Assembly (NCBI RefSeq): GCF_022524485.1
Contig: NZ_JAKXMK010000050.1
Span: 1-59,088, forward strand
From: Pseudonocardia alaniniphila
GTDB lineage: Bacteria; Actinomycetota; Actinomycetes; Mycobacteriales; Pseudonocardiaceae
Reading direction: 5' to 3'
Length of the DNA stretch: 59,088 bases
The translations under genes were made by a program, and so were the position numbers. Position 1 is the first letter of the stretch, and the number at the start of each line of letters is the position of its first letter. Under the pieces are notes generated by a model. The model was not told the origin of the DNA and did not search any database. It worked only from the letters and a program-made list of their open reading frames with translations. Shown here piece by piece: positions 25,641 to 33,395 of the stretch.

Positions 25641-25805
25641 ATGGAAGACGCTCCGGATCGGAAACGACGCAGACTCGACGAGGTGTTCGGGGACGTGCTG
25701 CCGACCACCACGTCCGACGAGCGGGACGCCCGCGACGAGCCGGTGCCGACGACCAGTGACGAGGAACTGCTCGCCAACCGGCCGCCGCACCACGATCGGG
25801 ACTGA
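25641..25805 (+). CDS. Small conserved actinobacterial protein of unknown function
   Basis: 54 residues, acidic and lacking membrane segments. The sequence RRLDEVFGDVLPTTTSDERD and a C-terminal ANRPPHH match a short protein I recognise from many actinobacterial genomes, often near mscL, with no known function. ATG 25641 has AGGA 8 bases upstream; an in-frame ATG at 25626 lies eight bases after TAGTCG and would give a leaderless 59-residue form. Too short for many gene finders but the conserved core argues that it is real. Confidence 0.65.
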   Translation: MEDAPDRKRRRLDEVFGDVLPTTTSDERDARDEPVPTTSDEELLANRPPHHDRD

Positions 25806-25825
25806 CGGCCCCGTCTCGGCGGTGG

Positions 25826-26221
25826 TCAGCTGCGCGGACGCTCGCGCAGCAGGTCGCGGATCTCGGTGAGCAGCTCGATGTCGGTGGGGTCGGCCGGGCC
25901 GGTCTCGATGCCGCGCCTGCGCCGCTCCTGGATGGTCTTGAGCGGGTAGACGATCACGAAGTACACCACCGCGGCGACGATGAGGAAGTTGAGCACAGCG
26001 GTGACCACGGCGGAGAAGTCGATGTAGGTGCTGGCCTTGCCGCTGACGAGCTGCACGCCGAACCCGGGACTGCTCGGCGGCGTGACCGTGTTGATCAACG
26101 GCTGGATGATGCCGTTGGTGAAGGCGCTGACGATCGACCCGAACGCCGCGCCGATCACCACGGCGACGGCAAGCTCGACGACGTTGCCGCGGAGGACGAA
26201 GTCCTTGAAACCCTTGATCAC
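25826..26221 (-). CDS. mscL: Large-conductance mechanosensitive channel MscL
   Basis: 131 residues, the usual MscL length. The N-terminal amphipathic helix and first membrane helix are textbook (GFKDFVLRGNVVELAVAVVI, then GAAFGSIVSAF), followed by a periplasmic loop, the second helix (TAVLNFLIVAAVVYFVIV) and a charged C-terminal helix with ERRRRGIE. It opens under membrane tension during hypo-osmotic shock. The GTG start overlaps the stop codon of the SAF-domain gene by four bases (GTGA), so the two are translationally coupled. Confidence 0.95.
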   Translation of the reverse strand: MIKGFKDFVLRGNVVELAVAVVIGAAFGSIVSAFTNGIIQPLINTVTPPSSPGFGVQLVSGKASTYIDFSAVVTAVLNFLIVAAVVYFVIVYPLKTIQERRRRGIETGPADPTDIELLTEIRDLLRERPRS

Positions 26222-26838
26222 GCGCGGAGGGTAACGGCGACCTGTTCGGTGAGCGAAGCGGCCGCTACCTGTGCCGCCTGTCCCGGCGCCGTGGCGACGA
26301 GCACCAGCCGCCCGGATGTGCCGCCGTCCTCGGGAAGCACGGCCAGCACGGTGGCGGCAGCGGCGAGCACGACGGGCTCGTCGGTGCGGGCCCCGACGGT
26401 GACGACGTCGACGCGGCTGCCGGGCACGAGCATCGCCGCGACCCCGGCGTCGGCCAGGCGGATCGGCACGGCCGTGGCGCCAGGGGAACCGGCGGGGGAG
26501 AGGCCGGCTCCGGCCAACCGGACGTCGGTCAGAGGCTCACCGGCGCGCGCGGCTCCGACGAGCACACGCCCGTCGGCGACCGGGATCTCGCCTACCGCGC
26601 CTGCGGGTGCGAGCGCGGCAGGAAAGTGGCGGACCGCGAGGTGCTCGGCCCGCAGGGCGGAGCCCGCCGGCAGGTCGGCGGTGGTGACCACCACCGGGGT
26701 GCCGCTCATTGCGGGCTGGGGTGCAAGGGCCAGCACGAGGGCGGCAGCGGCCAGCACCGTGGCCGCCACCCGGCGGAGCAGGGCCAGCCTGCGCCACCCC
26801 GGACGCGCCAGGAGCGTGCCGAGGCGGTTCGTCGTCAT
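26218..26838 (-). CDS. SAF-domain protein (CpaB/RcpC-like)
   Basis: 206 residues. One N-terminal membrane segment (about residues 22-42), then a SAF domain (TPVVVTTADLPAGSALRAEH, VADGRVLVGAARAGEPLTDV) and a second module VPIRLADAGVAAMLVPGSRV resembling the pilus-assembly protein CpaB. No other pilus genes are near, so a Flp-pilus role is unsupported; actinobacteria commonly keep this gene beside mscL and the FmdB gene. It is coupled to mscL by a four-base overlap. ATG 26838 gives a sensible membrane anchor. Confidence 0.78.
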   Translation of the reverse strand: MTTNRLGTLLARPGWRRLALLRRVAATVLAAAALVLALAPQPAMSGTPVVVTTADLPAGSALRAEHLAVRHFPAALAPAGAVGEIPVADGRVLVGAARAGEPLTDVRLAGAGLSPAGSPGATAVPIRLADAGVAAMLVPGSRVDVVTVGARTDEPVVLAAAATVLAVLPEDGGTSGRLVLVATAPGQAAQVAAASLTEQVAVTLRA

Positions 26839-26932
26839 GGCCTCGACGCTAGGTCGCGCAGGCCCTCACGACGGGGCGATCACCGGTCCTGTGGACAACC
26901 GGGCAGGGATGTGGACAACCCTGCCCCGAAGG

Positions 26933-27271
26933 TCAGGACGCGGCTGCGGCGGGCGTGCTGCTGGACGAGGAGCTGGTCGACGAGGAGGTGCTCGAGGAGC
27001 TCTCCTTGCTGCTGCTCGACGACGAGGCCGAGCCGTTGGACTCGGACTTGCTCTCGCTCTTCGTCTCGGTCTTGGTCTCGGGCACCGTGGCGCCCGAACG
27101 GCTGTCGGTGCGGTAGAACCCGCTGCCCTTGAACACGATGCCGACGGACGAGAACACCTTGCGCAGGCGCCCGGAACACACGGGGCAATCGGTCAGCGAG
27201 GGGTCGCTGAAAGACTGCACCGCGTCGAACCTGTGGTCGCAGGCGGTGCAGGCGTACTGGTAGGTCGGCAC
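26933..27271 (-). CDS. FmdB-family zinc-ribbon protein
   Basis: 112 residues. The N-terminal zinc ribbon has two CxxC knuckles, CTACDHRFD and CPVCSGRL, then VFSSVGIVFKGSGFYRTD, the family's conserved end. The remaining 45 residues are a Ser/Lys/Glu/Thr tract with long serine runs. Family members are regulators or small metal-binding proteins of poorly known role; the mycobacterial orthologue sits in the same place. GTG 27271 is chosen because of GGAGGGA just upstream; it puts VPTYQYACTAC at the start, as in relatives. Confidence 0.88.
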   Translation of the reverse strand: MPTYQYACTACDHRFDAVQSFSDPSLTDCPVCSGRLRKVFSSVGIVFKGSGFYRTDSRSGATVPETKTETKSESKSESNGSASSSSSSKESSSSTSSSTSSSSSSTPAAAAS

Positions 27272-27341
27272 GTGTCCCTCCGGACTGGCACTGGACGAGC
27301 TGGCACTCGAACGCACTGAGTGCCAGCATAACCTGCGGGGA

Positions 27342-27974
27342 TCAGCTCCTGTTCCCGAGAGGATCGCCTCTCAGCGGAGTGTGACCGGCATCAGCGAGGA
27401 GCGCGGCGGTCACCCGCCGGTCGTGCGGCTCGGCAGGCAACTCGTCCACGAGCTCGTCGTCGTTGAGCACCACCACCAGCGGCACGTCATCGGCCACCAG
27501 CGGGAGGGTGCGGTCGTAGTAGCCGCCTCCCCTGCCCAGCCTGCGGCCACTGCGGTCGGCGGCCAGCGCGGGAACCAGTATCAGGCGGGCCGTGGCCACG
27601 GCGGCCGGGCCGAGCCGCGGCCCGGTCGGCTCCTGTAGTCCGAGCGGGCCTGCCGCGGTGGCTCCGGGGCCGTCGTACCGGGCCCAGTCGAGCGGACCGG
27701 GCACTGCGGGCACGACCGGCAGCAGCACCTCGTGGCCTGCGGCGTGCAGGGCCGCCACCAGCTCGGGTGAGCCCGGTTCGATGCCCACCGGGAGGTAGGC
27801 GCACACGGGTCCACCGGTGGTGGCGGCCAGGTCCACCGCGCTGCGCGCCAGCGCCACCGCCCGTTCTGACCGCACGTGGGGCGGGATGGCCCGGCGCGCG
27901 GCGAGGAGGCGGGCCCGCCACTTCACCTTCGCGGCGACGACCGCCCGTTCGGTCCGATTCGCGCGTGCCGTCAC
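27342..27974 (-). CDS. 5-formyltetrahydrofolate cyclo-ligase
   Basis: 210 residues. The enzyme converts 5-formyl-THF and ATP to 5,10-methenyl-THF. Landmarks are KVKWRARLLAARRAI near the N-terminus, PVCAYLPVGIEPGSPEL (substrate region), LILVPALAADRSGRRLGRGG and GYYDRTL (ATP/Mg loop). The GTG start at 27974 lies six bases after TAGCGT on the minus strand (27981-27986), a leaderless promoter arrangement. It is divergent from galU with a 36-base spacer, the same order as in mycobacteria. Confidence 0.9.
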   Translation of the reverse strand: MTARANRTERAVVAAKVKWRARLLAARRAIPPHVRSERAVALARSAVDLAATTGGPVCAYLPVGIEPGSPELVAALHAAGHEVLLPVVPAVPGPLDWARYDGPGATAAGPLGLQEPTGPRLGPAAVATARLILVPALAADRSGRRLGRGGGYYDRTLPLVADDVPLVVVLNDDELVDELPAEPHDRRVTAALLADAGHTPLRGDPLGNRS

Positions 27975-28010
27975 GCGGCCACGCTACCGGCGCCGATAGG
28001 CTCGCCGACC

Positions 28011-28925
28011 ATGAGAGAGGCTTCGACCGAACCATCGGCACAAGCGGCTCGGCCGTTTCGCTCGGCCGTGGTTCCGGCCGCGGGTCTGGGCACCCGATTC
28101 CTGCCCACGACCAAGACCGTCCCCAAGGAACTGCTGCCGGTCGTCGACACCCCGGGCATCGAGCTGGTGGCGGCGGAGGCGGCCGAGGCAGGGGCCGAGC
28201 AGCTGCTGATCGTCACGTCCCCCGGCAAGGACGCGATCGCGGCCCACTTCGCCGACTCCTCCGAGCTGGAGAAGGAGCTCCAGGCCCGGGGCAAGGAGAA
28301 CCTGATCGCGAAGGTCCGCCGCGCCCACGAGCTGATCACCGTGCGCACCGTCACGCAGGACGAGCCGAAGGGCCTAGGCCACGCGGTCGGCTGCGCACGC
28401 GACGCGATCGGTGACGACGAGGAGGCCTTCGCCGTCCTGCTGCCCGACGACCTGGTCCTGCCCACGGGCGTGCTCGCGAAGATGGCGAAGGTGCGCGAGC
28501 AGCACGGGGGCAGTGTGCTGTGTGCGTTCGACGTCCCGCGCGAGCAGATCGCTGCCTACGGCGTGTTCGAGGTCACCGACACCGCCGATGACGACGTCAA
28601 ACGCGTGCACGGGATGGTCGAGAAGCCGGCACCGGACGAGGCGCCCTCGACCTTCGCTGCCGCCGGACGGTACTTGTTGGACCGGAAGATCTTCGACGCG
28701 CTCGACCGGATCACGCCGGGTGCAGGGGGTGAGCTTCAACTCACCGACGCCGTCGCGCTGCTGATCTCCGAAGGGCACCCTGTTCACGTGGTGGTTCATC
28801 GAGGGGGACGGCATGACCTTGGCAACCCGGGCGGCTACGCGCGGGCGTTCGTGGACTTCGCGCTGGAGGATCCGGACTACGGTCCCGACCTGCGCGCCTG
28901 GCTGGCTGCACGCCTGAACGGCTGA
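28011..28925 (+). CDS. galU: UTP-glucose-1-phosphate uridylyltransferase
   Basis: 304 residues. Makes UDP-glucose for cell-wall and storage glycans. Visible motifs: VVPAAGLGTRFLPTTKTVPK (nucleotide binding), LLPVVDTPGIELV, DEPKGLGHAVGCA, VLLPDDLV, and VEKPAPDEAPS. Start ATG 28011 lies eight bases after TAGGCT (27997-28002), probably leaderless. The gephyrin-like glp gene begins three bases after its stop and rimJ and glpR follow; this order is conserved across Corynebacteriales and allied orders. Confidence 0.95.
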   Translation: MREASTEPSAQAARPFRSAVVPAAGLGTRFLPTTKTVPKELLPVVDTPGIELVAAEAAEAGAEQLLIVTSPGKDAIAAHFADSSELEKELQARGKENLIAKVRRAHELITVRTVTQDEPKGLGHAVGCARDAIGDDEEAFAVLLPDDLVLPTGVLAKMAKVREQHGGSVLCAFDVPREQIAAYGVFEVTDTADDDVKRVHGMVEKPAPDEAPSTFAAAGRYLLDRKIFDALDRITPGAGGELQLTDAVALLISEGHPVHVVVHRGGRHDLGNPGGYARAFVDFALEDPDYGPDLRAWLAARLNG

Positions 28926-28928
28926 CCC

Positions 28929-30155
28929 GTGCGATCGGTCGACGAGCAGCTCGAGCGGGTGCTGGCCAGTGCGGTCAAGCCGGCGCCCGTCCGGGTGGCG
29001 ATCTCCGAGGCGCACGGGCTGCGGTGCGCGGAGGAGGTCGTCACGGCACGGCCGCTGCCCGGCTTCGACCAGGCGGCGATCGACGGCTACGCCGTGCGCA
29101 GCGTCGACCTGGCCGGTGCGACCGAGATGGCACCGGTCACCCTGCCCGTGGTGGGAGAGATCCCGGCCGGGTCGCGGCAGCCGCTGCGTCTGCAGCCGAG
29201 GCAGGCCGTGCGGGTCACGGCGGGGGCGCCGTTGCCCACACTGGCCGACGCGGTCGTCCCGGTCGGCTACACCGACGCGGGGAGCGCCCGCCTCACCGTG
29301 CACCAGGGCGTGCCGTCGGCCGCGTTCGTGCGACGGATCGGGGAGGACGTTCAGCCCGGTGACGTCGCCGTGCGCCGGGACGCGGTGATCGGAGCGGCCC
29401 AGGTCGCCCTGCTCGCCGCCGCCGGGCGCGACAAGGTGCTCGTGCACCCCAAGCCGCGGGTCTCGGTGATCTCCGTGGGCGACGAGCTCGTGGACCTGGC
29501 CCGCACCCCGGGCGCCGGGCAGGTGGCCGACGTGTGCTCCCACGCACTCACCGCGGCCGCCCGCGAGGCCGGGGCGGAGACGTCGCGGGCCGGTCTCGTC
29601 CGCGGCGACGCCCGCGAGATCACCGCGGCCATCCAGGGCCGGCTGCCGTTCAGCGACGTCATCGTCGTGTGCGGGGCGGTCGGCGGCAGCGCGGGTGCCG
29701 AGGTGCACGCCGCGTTCGCCGATCTCGGAGAGCTGGACACCACCCGCGTCGCGATGCATCCCGGTTCCTCCCAGGGGTTCGGCCGGCTGGGCCCCGAGGG
29801 CGTTCCGACCTTCCTGTTCCCGTCGTACCCGGCCACCGCGCTGCTGCTCTTCGAGGTGCTGGTGCGCCCGCTGCTGCGCCTCGCGCTCGGCCGTACCGAC
29901 CCGCACCGGCGTCTGCTCTCGGCACGGCTCACCTCGCCCGTCAGCTCCCCATCGGGGCGCCGTGGCTACCTGCGCGGCCGGTTGCTGCGCGAGCAGGCCA
30001 CCGGCGAGTACCTCGTGCAGCCGCTCGGCACGTCCGGAACGCACCTGCTGTCCTCGATCTCCGAGGCCAACGGGTTGATCGTCTTGCCGGAGAACGTCAC
30101 TGAGGCCACAGTGGACGAGGTGGTCAGCGTGGCGTTCCTGCCGGCCCCCGCCTGA
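28929..30155 (+). CDS. glp: Gephyrin-like molybdotransferase Glp (MoeA family)
   Basis: 408 residues in MoeA domain order: QLERVLASAVKPAPVRVAIS, FDQAAIDGYAVRSVDL, RIGEDVQPGD, VSVISVGDELVD, and a C-terminal domain IV. Canonical catalytic segments are altered: the usual GGVSVG reads GGSAGAEVH and the usual LPGNP reads FPSYP. The gene follows galU and precedes rimJ and a GlpR-like membrane gene. In Corynebacterium the protein at this place, Glp, works with FtsZ, Wag31 and the receptor GlpR in cell division. A divisome role therefore looks at least as likely as molybdopterin synthesis. GTG start 28929. Confidence 0.83.
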   Translation: MRSVDEQLERVLASAVKPAPVRVAISEAHGLRCAEEVVTARPLPGFDQAAIDGYAVRSVDLAGATEMAPVTLPVVGEIPAGSRQPLRLQPRQAVRVTAGAPLPTLADAVVPVGYTDAGSARLTVHQGVPSAAFVRRIGEDVQPGDVAVRRDAVIGAAQVALLAAAGRDKVLVHPKPRVSVISVGDELVDLARTPGAGQVADVCSHALTAAAREAGAETSRAGLVRGDAREITAAIQGRLPFSDVIVVCGAVGGSAGAEVHAAFADLGELDTTRVAMHPGSSQGFGRLGPEGVPTFLFPSYPATALLLFEVLVRPLLRLALGRTDPHRRLLSARLTSPVSSPSGRRGYLRGRLLREQATGEYLVQPLGTSGTHLLSSISEANGLIVLPENVTEATVDEVVSVAFLPAPA

Positions 30156-30162
30156 GTCGGCG

Positions 30163-30831
30163 ATGGCCCATGCCTACCCGGCGCCGATCGCGGGGCGCCA
30201 CCCCGGTTGGCCTGCCTCGCTCGGGGGCCTCCGGGTCTCTGCCGGTGTGGTGGCGCTGCGGCCTGTGCGTCTCCGCGACGGCAGGACGTGGTCGGCGATC
30301 CGGATCCGCGACGAGCAATATCTCGCACCGTGGGAACCCAGCATGCCGGGCGGATGGGCCCAGCGGCACGCCGCGAGCGAGTGGCCTGCGCGGTGGTTGC
30401 AGCTGCGCGGGGCCGGTCGGAGGGGGGCCGTGCTGCCGTTCGCGATCACCCTCGACGGGCGGTTCGTCGGGCAGGTGATGGTCGGCAACATCGTGCGCGA
30501 GCCGCTGCTCTCGGCCTACGTGGGCTACTGGGTCGACTCCTCCGTGGCCGGCCGCGGTGTCACCACGGCCGCGGTGGCACTCGTGGTGGACCACTGCTTC
30601 GGCCGGGTCGGGCTGCACCGGCTGGAAGCGACCGTGCGGCCGGAGAATCTCGCGAGTATCCGCGTGCTGTCGAAGTTGGGTTTCCGCAAGGAAGGGCTGT
30701 TCCGGCGCTACCTCGACGTCGACAGCGCATGGCGCGACCACTATTGCTACGCGCTCACGGTGGAGGATCTCGAGAAGACGGGCGGCCTGACCACCCGGCT
30801 CGTGATGGAGGGCCGGGCCGAAAGGGTCTGA
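30163..30831 (+). CDS. GNAT-family N-acetyltransferase (RimJ/RimL-like)
   Basis: 222 residues. The GNAT acetyl-CoA site is in YVGYWVDSSVAGRGVTTAAV and is followed by HRLEATVRPENLASIRVLSK and LGFRKEGLFRRYL, the classic RimJ/RimL ending. The substrate is probably a protein N-terminus or amino group. It lies seven bases after glp and before glpR, as in corynebacteria and mycobacteria, so co-transcription with galU-glp is likely. Confidence 0.9.
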   Translation: MAHAYPAPIAGRHPGWPASLGGLRVSAGVVALRPVRLRDGRTWSAIRIRDEQYLAPWEPSMPGGWAQRHAASEWPARWLQLRGAGRRGAVLPFAITLDGRFVGQVMVGNIVREPLLSAYVGYWVDSSVAGRGVTTAAVALVVDHCFGRVGLHRLEATVRPENLASIRVLSKLGFRKEGLFRRYLDVDSAWRDHYCYALTVEDLEKTGGLTTRLVMEGRAERV

Positions 30832-30867
30832 CCACACTCCGCGACCATTCCCGTCGGTTTCCCACCT

Positions 30868-30897
30868 CACAATAGTCACAGCTGTCACAGCGATCAC
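30868..30897 (+). promoter_or_regulatory. Phased TCACA repeats upstream of glpR
   Basis: TCACA occurs at 30868, 30876 and 30885, with TCACC at 30893, a spacing of 8-9 bases. Two copies are the longer GTCACAG (30875-30881 and 30884-30890). Direct GTCACAG-like repeats are reminiscent of MtrA response-regulator sites near cell-wall and division genes, but I recall this only loosely. They lie about 145 bases before the glpR start. Confidence 0.35.
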
Positions 30898-31040
30898 CTC
30901 CTGCTCAGCAGTGATGTCATCCCTTACGGCGCGTCGCCGCCCGTCGCCCGCTCTCGCTCACTACCGTTGCCGTTTGGGGTGTGATTCCGGCCGGGGAGAC
31001 CGGGGTCGCAACCGGACTGCGCCGTGGGGAGGAAGCAGCC

Positions 31041-32207
31041 GTGCCGAGCTCGATGATTTTCGCGAGCCTGGTCGTCCTGTGGTTGCTGATCCTCGTCCCC
31101 GCGATCGCCCGGCACCGTCAGGAGGTGGCGCGCCCGACCGTGGCGGCGCTATCCGGCCGCGTTCTCGAGCGGCCTCGGCGGCGACATGGTCCGGATGTGG
31201 ACAGCGAACTGGAGGTGGACGTGGACGAGGACGTGGACCAGGTGGACGAGGGGCACCCCACGGCGACTCGGACCGACCACGACGACCGCGACGACCGGAA
31301 CGACCACGACGACATCGACGACCGGGACGACCGGGACGACCGGCACGCCGGCGTGAGCGACGACAGAGACGGTGACCGGCACGGCGAGGCCTACAGCGAC
31401 GACCGGGACGACCGCCTCGACGACGACGAGGCCGACGACTACGACGGCCCCGAGGCCCGCGACGACCATGAGGCGGACGACGACCCCGGAGTCCACGACG
31501 ACCCCGGAGTCCACGACGACGACGGGTGGGAGCGCCCGCCGCCGCGGTACCGGCCCGGTCGTGGTGGGTTCGACCCCGAGGCCGCCGCGGTCGCCGCCAA
31601 GGCCCGCTACGCCTTCCGGCAGCGGGTCGTGCTCTCGATGCTGATCGTGGCGATCCTCAGTGGAGTGATCGCGGCGATCGCCGTTCCCAGCGCCTGGTGG
31701 CTGCACGGCGCCGTCGACGTCCTACTCGTCGGGTACCTGATCTACCTGCGCCGCCAGGTGCGGCTGGAGGAGGCGATCCGGGAGCGCCGCGCCTCGCGGA
31801 TGGCGGGTACGCGGCGTCCGCGTGCGGCCGATGACCCCGACCTCGACGAGTGGGCCCGCCGGGGCCGCGACGCCACCCGTAGGCCGGCAGACGACCGGTA
31901 CGACGAGGACGACTACGACGACGAGGGCTACGAGGTCGACGGCTACGACGCCGATCACGACGACGACGCTGATCACGACGACCACGATCACGACGACGAC
32001 CACGGCCGCGAACGGCGGGAGCGGGTGCGCAGTGAGTCATCGGCCGACGCCGTGGAGGGCGAGCCCGCACTGCCCCGGTTGCGCCCGGCTCCGCCTCCGC
32101 CGCTCCCTGCGGGCACGGCACTGGTCGAGGCGACCGAGGACGACCCCGAGCTGCACGATCTCGCCGGCCCGGCCCGACGTGACTACCGGCATGCGGTGGG
32201 CGAATGA
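31041..32207 (+). CDS. glpR: Gephyrin-like molybdotransferase receptor GlpR-like membrane protein
   Basis: 388 residues. It opens VPSSMIFASLVVLWLLILVP, a membrane segment with the GlpR signature, then a basic stretch. From about residue 55 to 165 it is extraordinarily acidic, built of Asp-rich DDRDD/HDD units; two further membrane helices follow near residues 195-235, then an Arg-rich segment, a second Asp/His/Tyr-rich tract near 280-330 and a Pro-rich tail. In Corynebacterium GlpR anchors Glp to the membrane during division. GTG 31041 has a strong ribosome binding site (GGGGAGGAAG). Confidence 0.8.
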   Translation: MPSSMIFASLVVLWLLILVPAIARHRQEVARPTVAALSGRVLERPRRRHGPDVDSELEVDVDEDVDQVDEGHPTATRTDHDDRDDRNDHDDIDDRDDRDDRHAGVSDDRDGDRHGEAYSDDRDDRLDDDEADDYDGPEARDDHEADDDPGVHDDPGVHDDDGWERPPPRYRPGRGGFDPEAAAVAAKARYAFRQRVVLSMLIVAILSGVIAAIAVPSAWWLHGAVDVLLVGYLIYLRRQVRLEEAIRERRASRMAGTRRPRAADDPDLDEWARRGRDATRRPADDRYDEDDYDDEGYEVDGYDADHDDDADHDDHDHDDDHGRERRERVRSESSADAVEGEPALPRLRPAPPPPLPAGTALVEATEDDPELHDLAGPARRDYRHAVGE

Positions 32208-32250
32208 CCGACTGGTAGGCTTCCAACGTCCGGCGGGAACGACGGACGCC

Positions 32251-32326
32251 GGGGCTGTGGCGCAGTTGGTAGCGCGACTCGTTCGCATCGAGTAGGTCAG
32301 GGGTTCGATTCCCCTCAGCTCCACCA
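32251..32326 (+). tRNA. tRNA-Ala (anticodon CGC)
   Basis: 76 nucleotides including an encoded CCA. Acceptor GGGGCTG pairs with CAGCTCC and contains the G3-U70 wobble pair that identifies alanine tRNAs. D stem GCGC/GCGC, anticodon stem ACTCG/CGAGT with loop TTCGCAT (anticodon CGC, reads GCG), T stem AGGGG/CCCCT with loop TTCGATT. It is followed by a canonical terminator at 32372. Confidence 0.96.
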
Positions 32327-32371
32327 CGAATTCGATTCTCGCGTTCTCACCTGCGGTTTCGGACGCAGAGC

Positions 32372-32407
32372 AACCCTCTCGCTCACAACACGAGCGAGAG
32401 GGTTTTT
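32372..32407 (+). terminator. Rho-independent terminator after tRNA-Ala
   Basis: A 13-bp perfect stem AACCCTCTCGCTC (32372-32384) and GAGCGAGAGGGTT (32392-32404) with a seven-base loop, running into TTTTT at 32403-32407. This is the most canonical terminator in the window. It closes the glpR/tRNA unit and insulates the DUF4097 gene. Confidence 0.92.
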
Positions 32408-32455
32408 GCTGTGGTGTCGTTCGGATCAGGCGGTCCTCGGTAGGCGGCGCCCGCC

Positions 32456-32497
32456 GTGTCAGGAGCGGTGTCAGGAGTCGTGTCAGGTCGGTGTCAG
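32456..32497 (+). promoter_or_regulatory. Four phased GTGTCAG repeats (SARP-type operator) before the DUF4097 gene
   Basis: The heptamer GTGTCAG starts at 32456, 32468, 32480 and 32491, spacings of 12, 12 and 11 bp on the same strand. Heptamer direct repeats in helical phase just upstream of the -10 region are the known binding geometry of SARP regulators. The last copy ends 22 bases before the ATG at 32520, which has no ribosome binding site, so the transcript is probably leaderless. The same heptamer precedes the P450 gene. Confidence 0.75.
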
Positions 32498-32519
32498 GCC
32501 GGCCGATGACAGTAGTCGC

Positions 32520-33392
32520 ATGACAACTTCAGCGATTGCAGCTTCGTCACTTCGCAAGCCCTTCGAGTTCGCCACGCCGGGCCCCATCGCCGCGACCGTG
32601 GAGGTCGCCGGAGCGCAGGTGCGGGTCACCGCGAGCGACCGGACCGACACCGTGGTGCTGGTCGAGCCCATCGACGAGGCGAACCGGTCGGATGTCAAGG
32701 TGGCCGACAGGACCAAGGTCGAGTTCGCCGACGGTCGGCTGTCGATCAAGACGACCGTCTCCGGGAGAAAGAACGGGTCCGTCGCCATCACGATCGCCCT
32801 GCCCGCCGGCTCCGACCTGGCTACGTATCTGGCGTACTCGGCCGTGCACGCCGACGGCTCGTTCGGCGAGTGCGAACTGCACATGGCATCGGGTCAGGTC
32901 CAGCTGGATCGCGTCGACGCGCTGCAGGCGAGCATCGCGTCCGGTGAGGTCACGATCGGCCACGTCTCCGGGCGTGCCGACATCGACGGCGGGGCGATCG
33001 CGATGCGCATCGGCGAGGTCGAGGGCACGGTCGGGTGCTCCACCTCGGGCGGGCAGGTCTGGATCGGCCACGCCTGCGCCGACCTCGATCTCAGCAGCAG
33101 CAGCTGCGACTTCGAGATCGACTGCGCCGACGGCAGCGTCACCGCCACGCAGGCCGGCGGTGCGATTCGGATCGGCCGGATGACGCACGGCCGGGCGAAG
33201 CTGATCAGCGGCTCGGGAGACATCGAGGTCGGCATCAGCGAGGGCGCCGCTGCCTGCATCGACGCCAACAGTGATCGAGGGGCGGTGCACAACTTCATCT
33301 CGCAGGGAGATGCCGGCCCGTCGGACGACAAGGTCATGGTCCACGCCCGCACGCGGCACGGCGACATCATCATCCAGCGCGCAGCGAGCTGA
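32520..33392 (+). CDS. DUF4097-family beta-repeat protein
   Basis: 290 residues. After FEFATPGPIAATVEVAGAQV the protein is a run of short beta repeats with the DUF4097 pattern (ASGQVQLDRVDALQASIASG, GGAIAMRIGEVEG, SGSGDIEVGISEG, ARTRHGDIIIQ), expected to form a right-handed beta solenoid. There is no signal peptide, so it may be cytoplasmic, and the function is unknown. Four GTGTCAG repeats lie directly upstream and the SARP-type regulator gene converges on it with only three bases between stops, suggesting control by that regulator. Confidence 0.85.
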   Translation: MTTSAIAASSLRKPFEFATPGPIAATVEVAGAQVRVTASDRTDTVVLVEPIDEANRSDVKVADRTKVEFADGRLSIKTTVSGRKNGSVAITIALPAGSDLATYLAYSAVHADGSFGECELHMASGQVQLDRVDALQASIASGEVTIGHVSGRADIDGGAIAMRIGEVEGTVGCSTSGGQVWIGHACADLDLSSSSCDFEIDCADGSVTATQAGGAIRIGRMTHGRAKLISGSGDIEVGISEGAAACIDANSDRGAVHNFISQGDAGPSDDKVMVHARTRHGDIIIQRAAS

Positions 33393-33395
33393 CCC

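Noticed and set aside
28374..30044. 556-codon minus-strand open frame opposite galU and glp
   Set aside because: Antisense of two certain genes; His/Arg/Gln-rich with no motif.
31190..31530. Short GAC-rich repeats that might suggest a CRISPR or microsatellite locus
   Set aside because: They are in frame within the GlpR-like gene and encode Asp-rich protein; there are no spacers of constant length.
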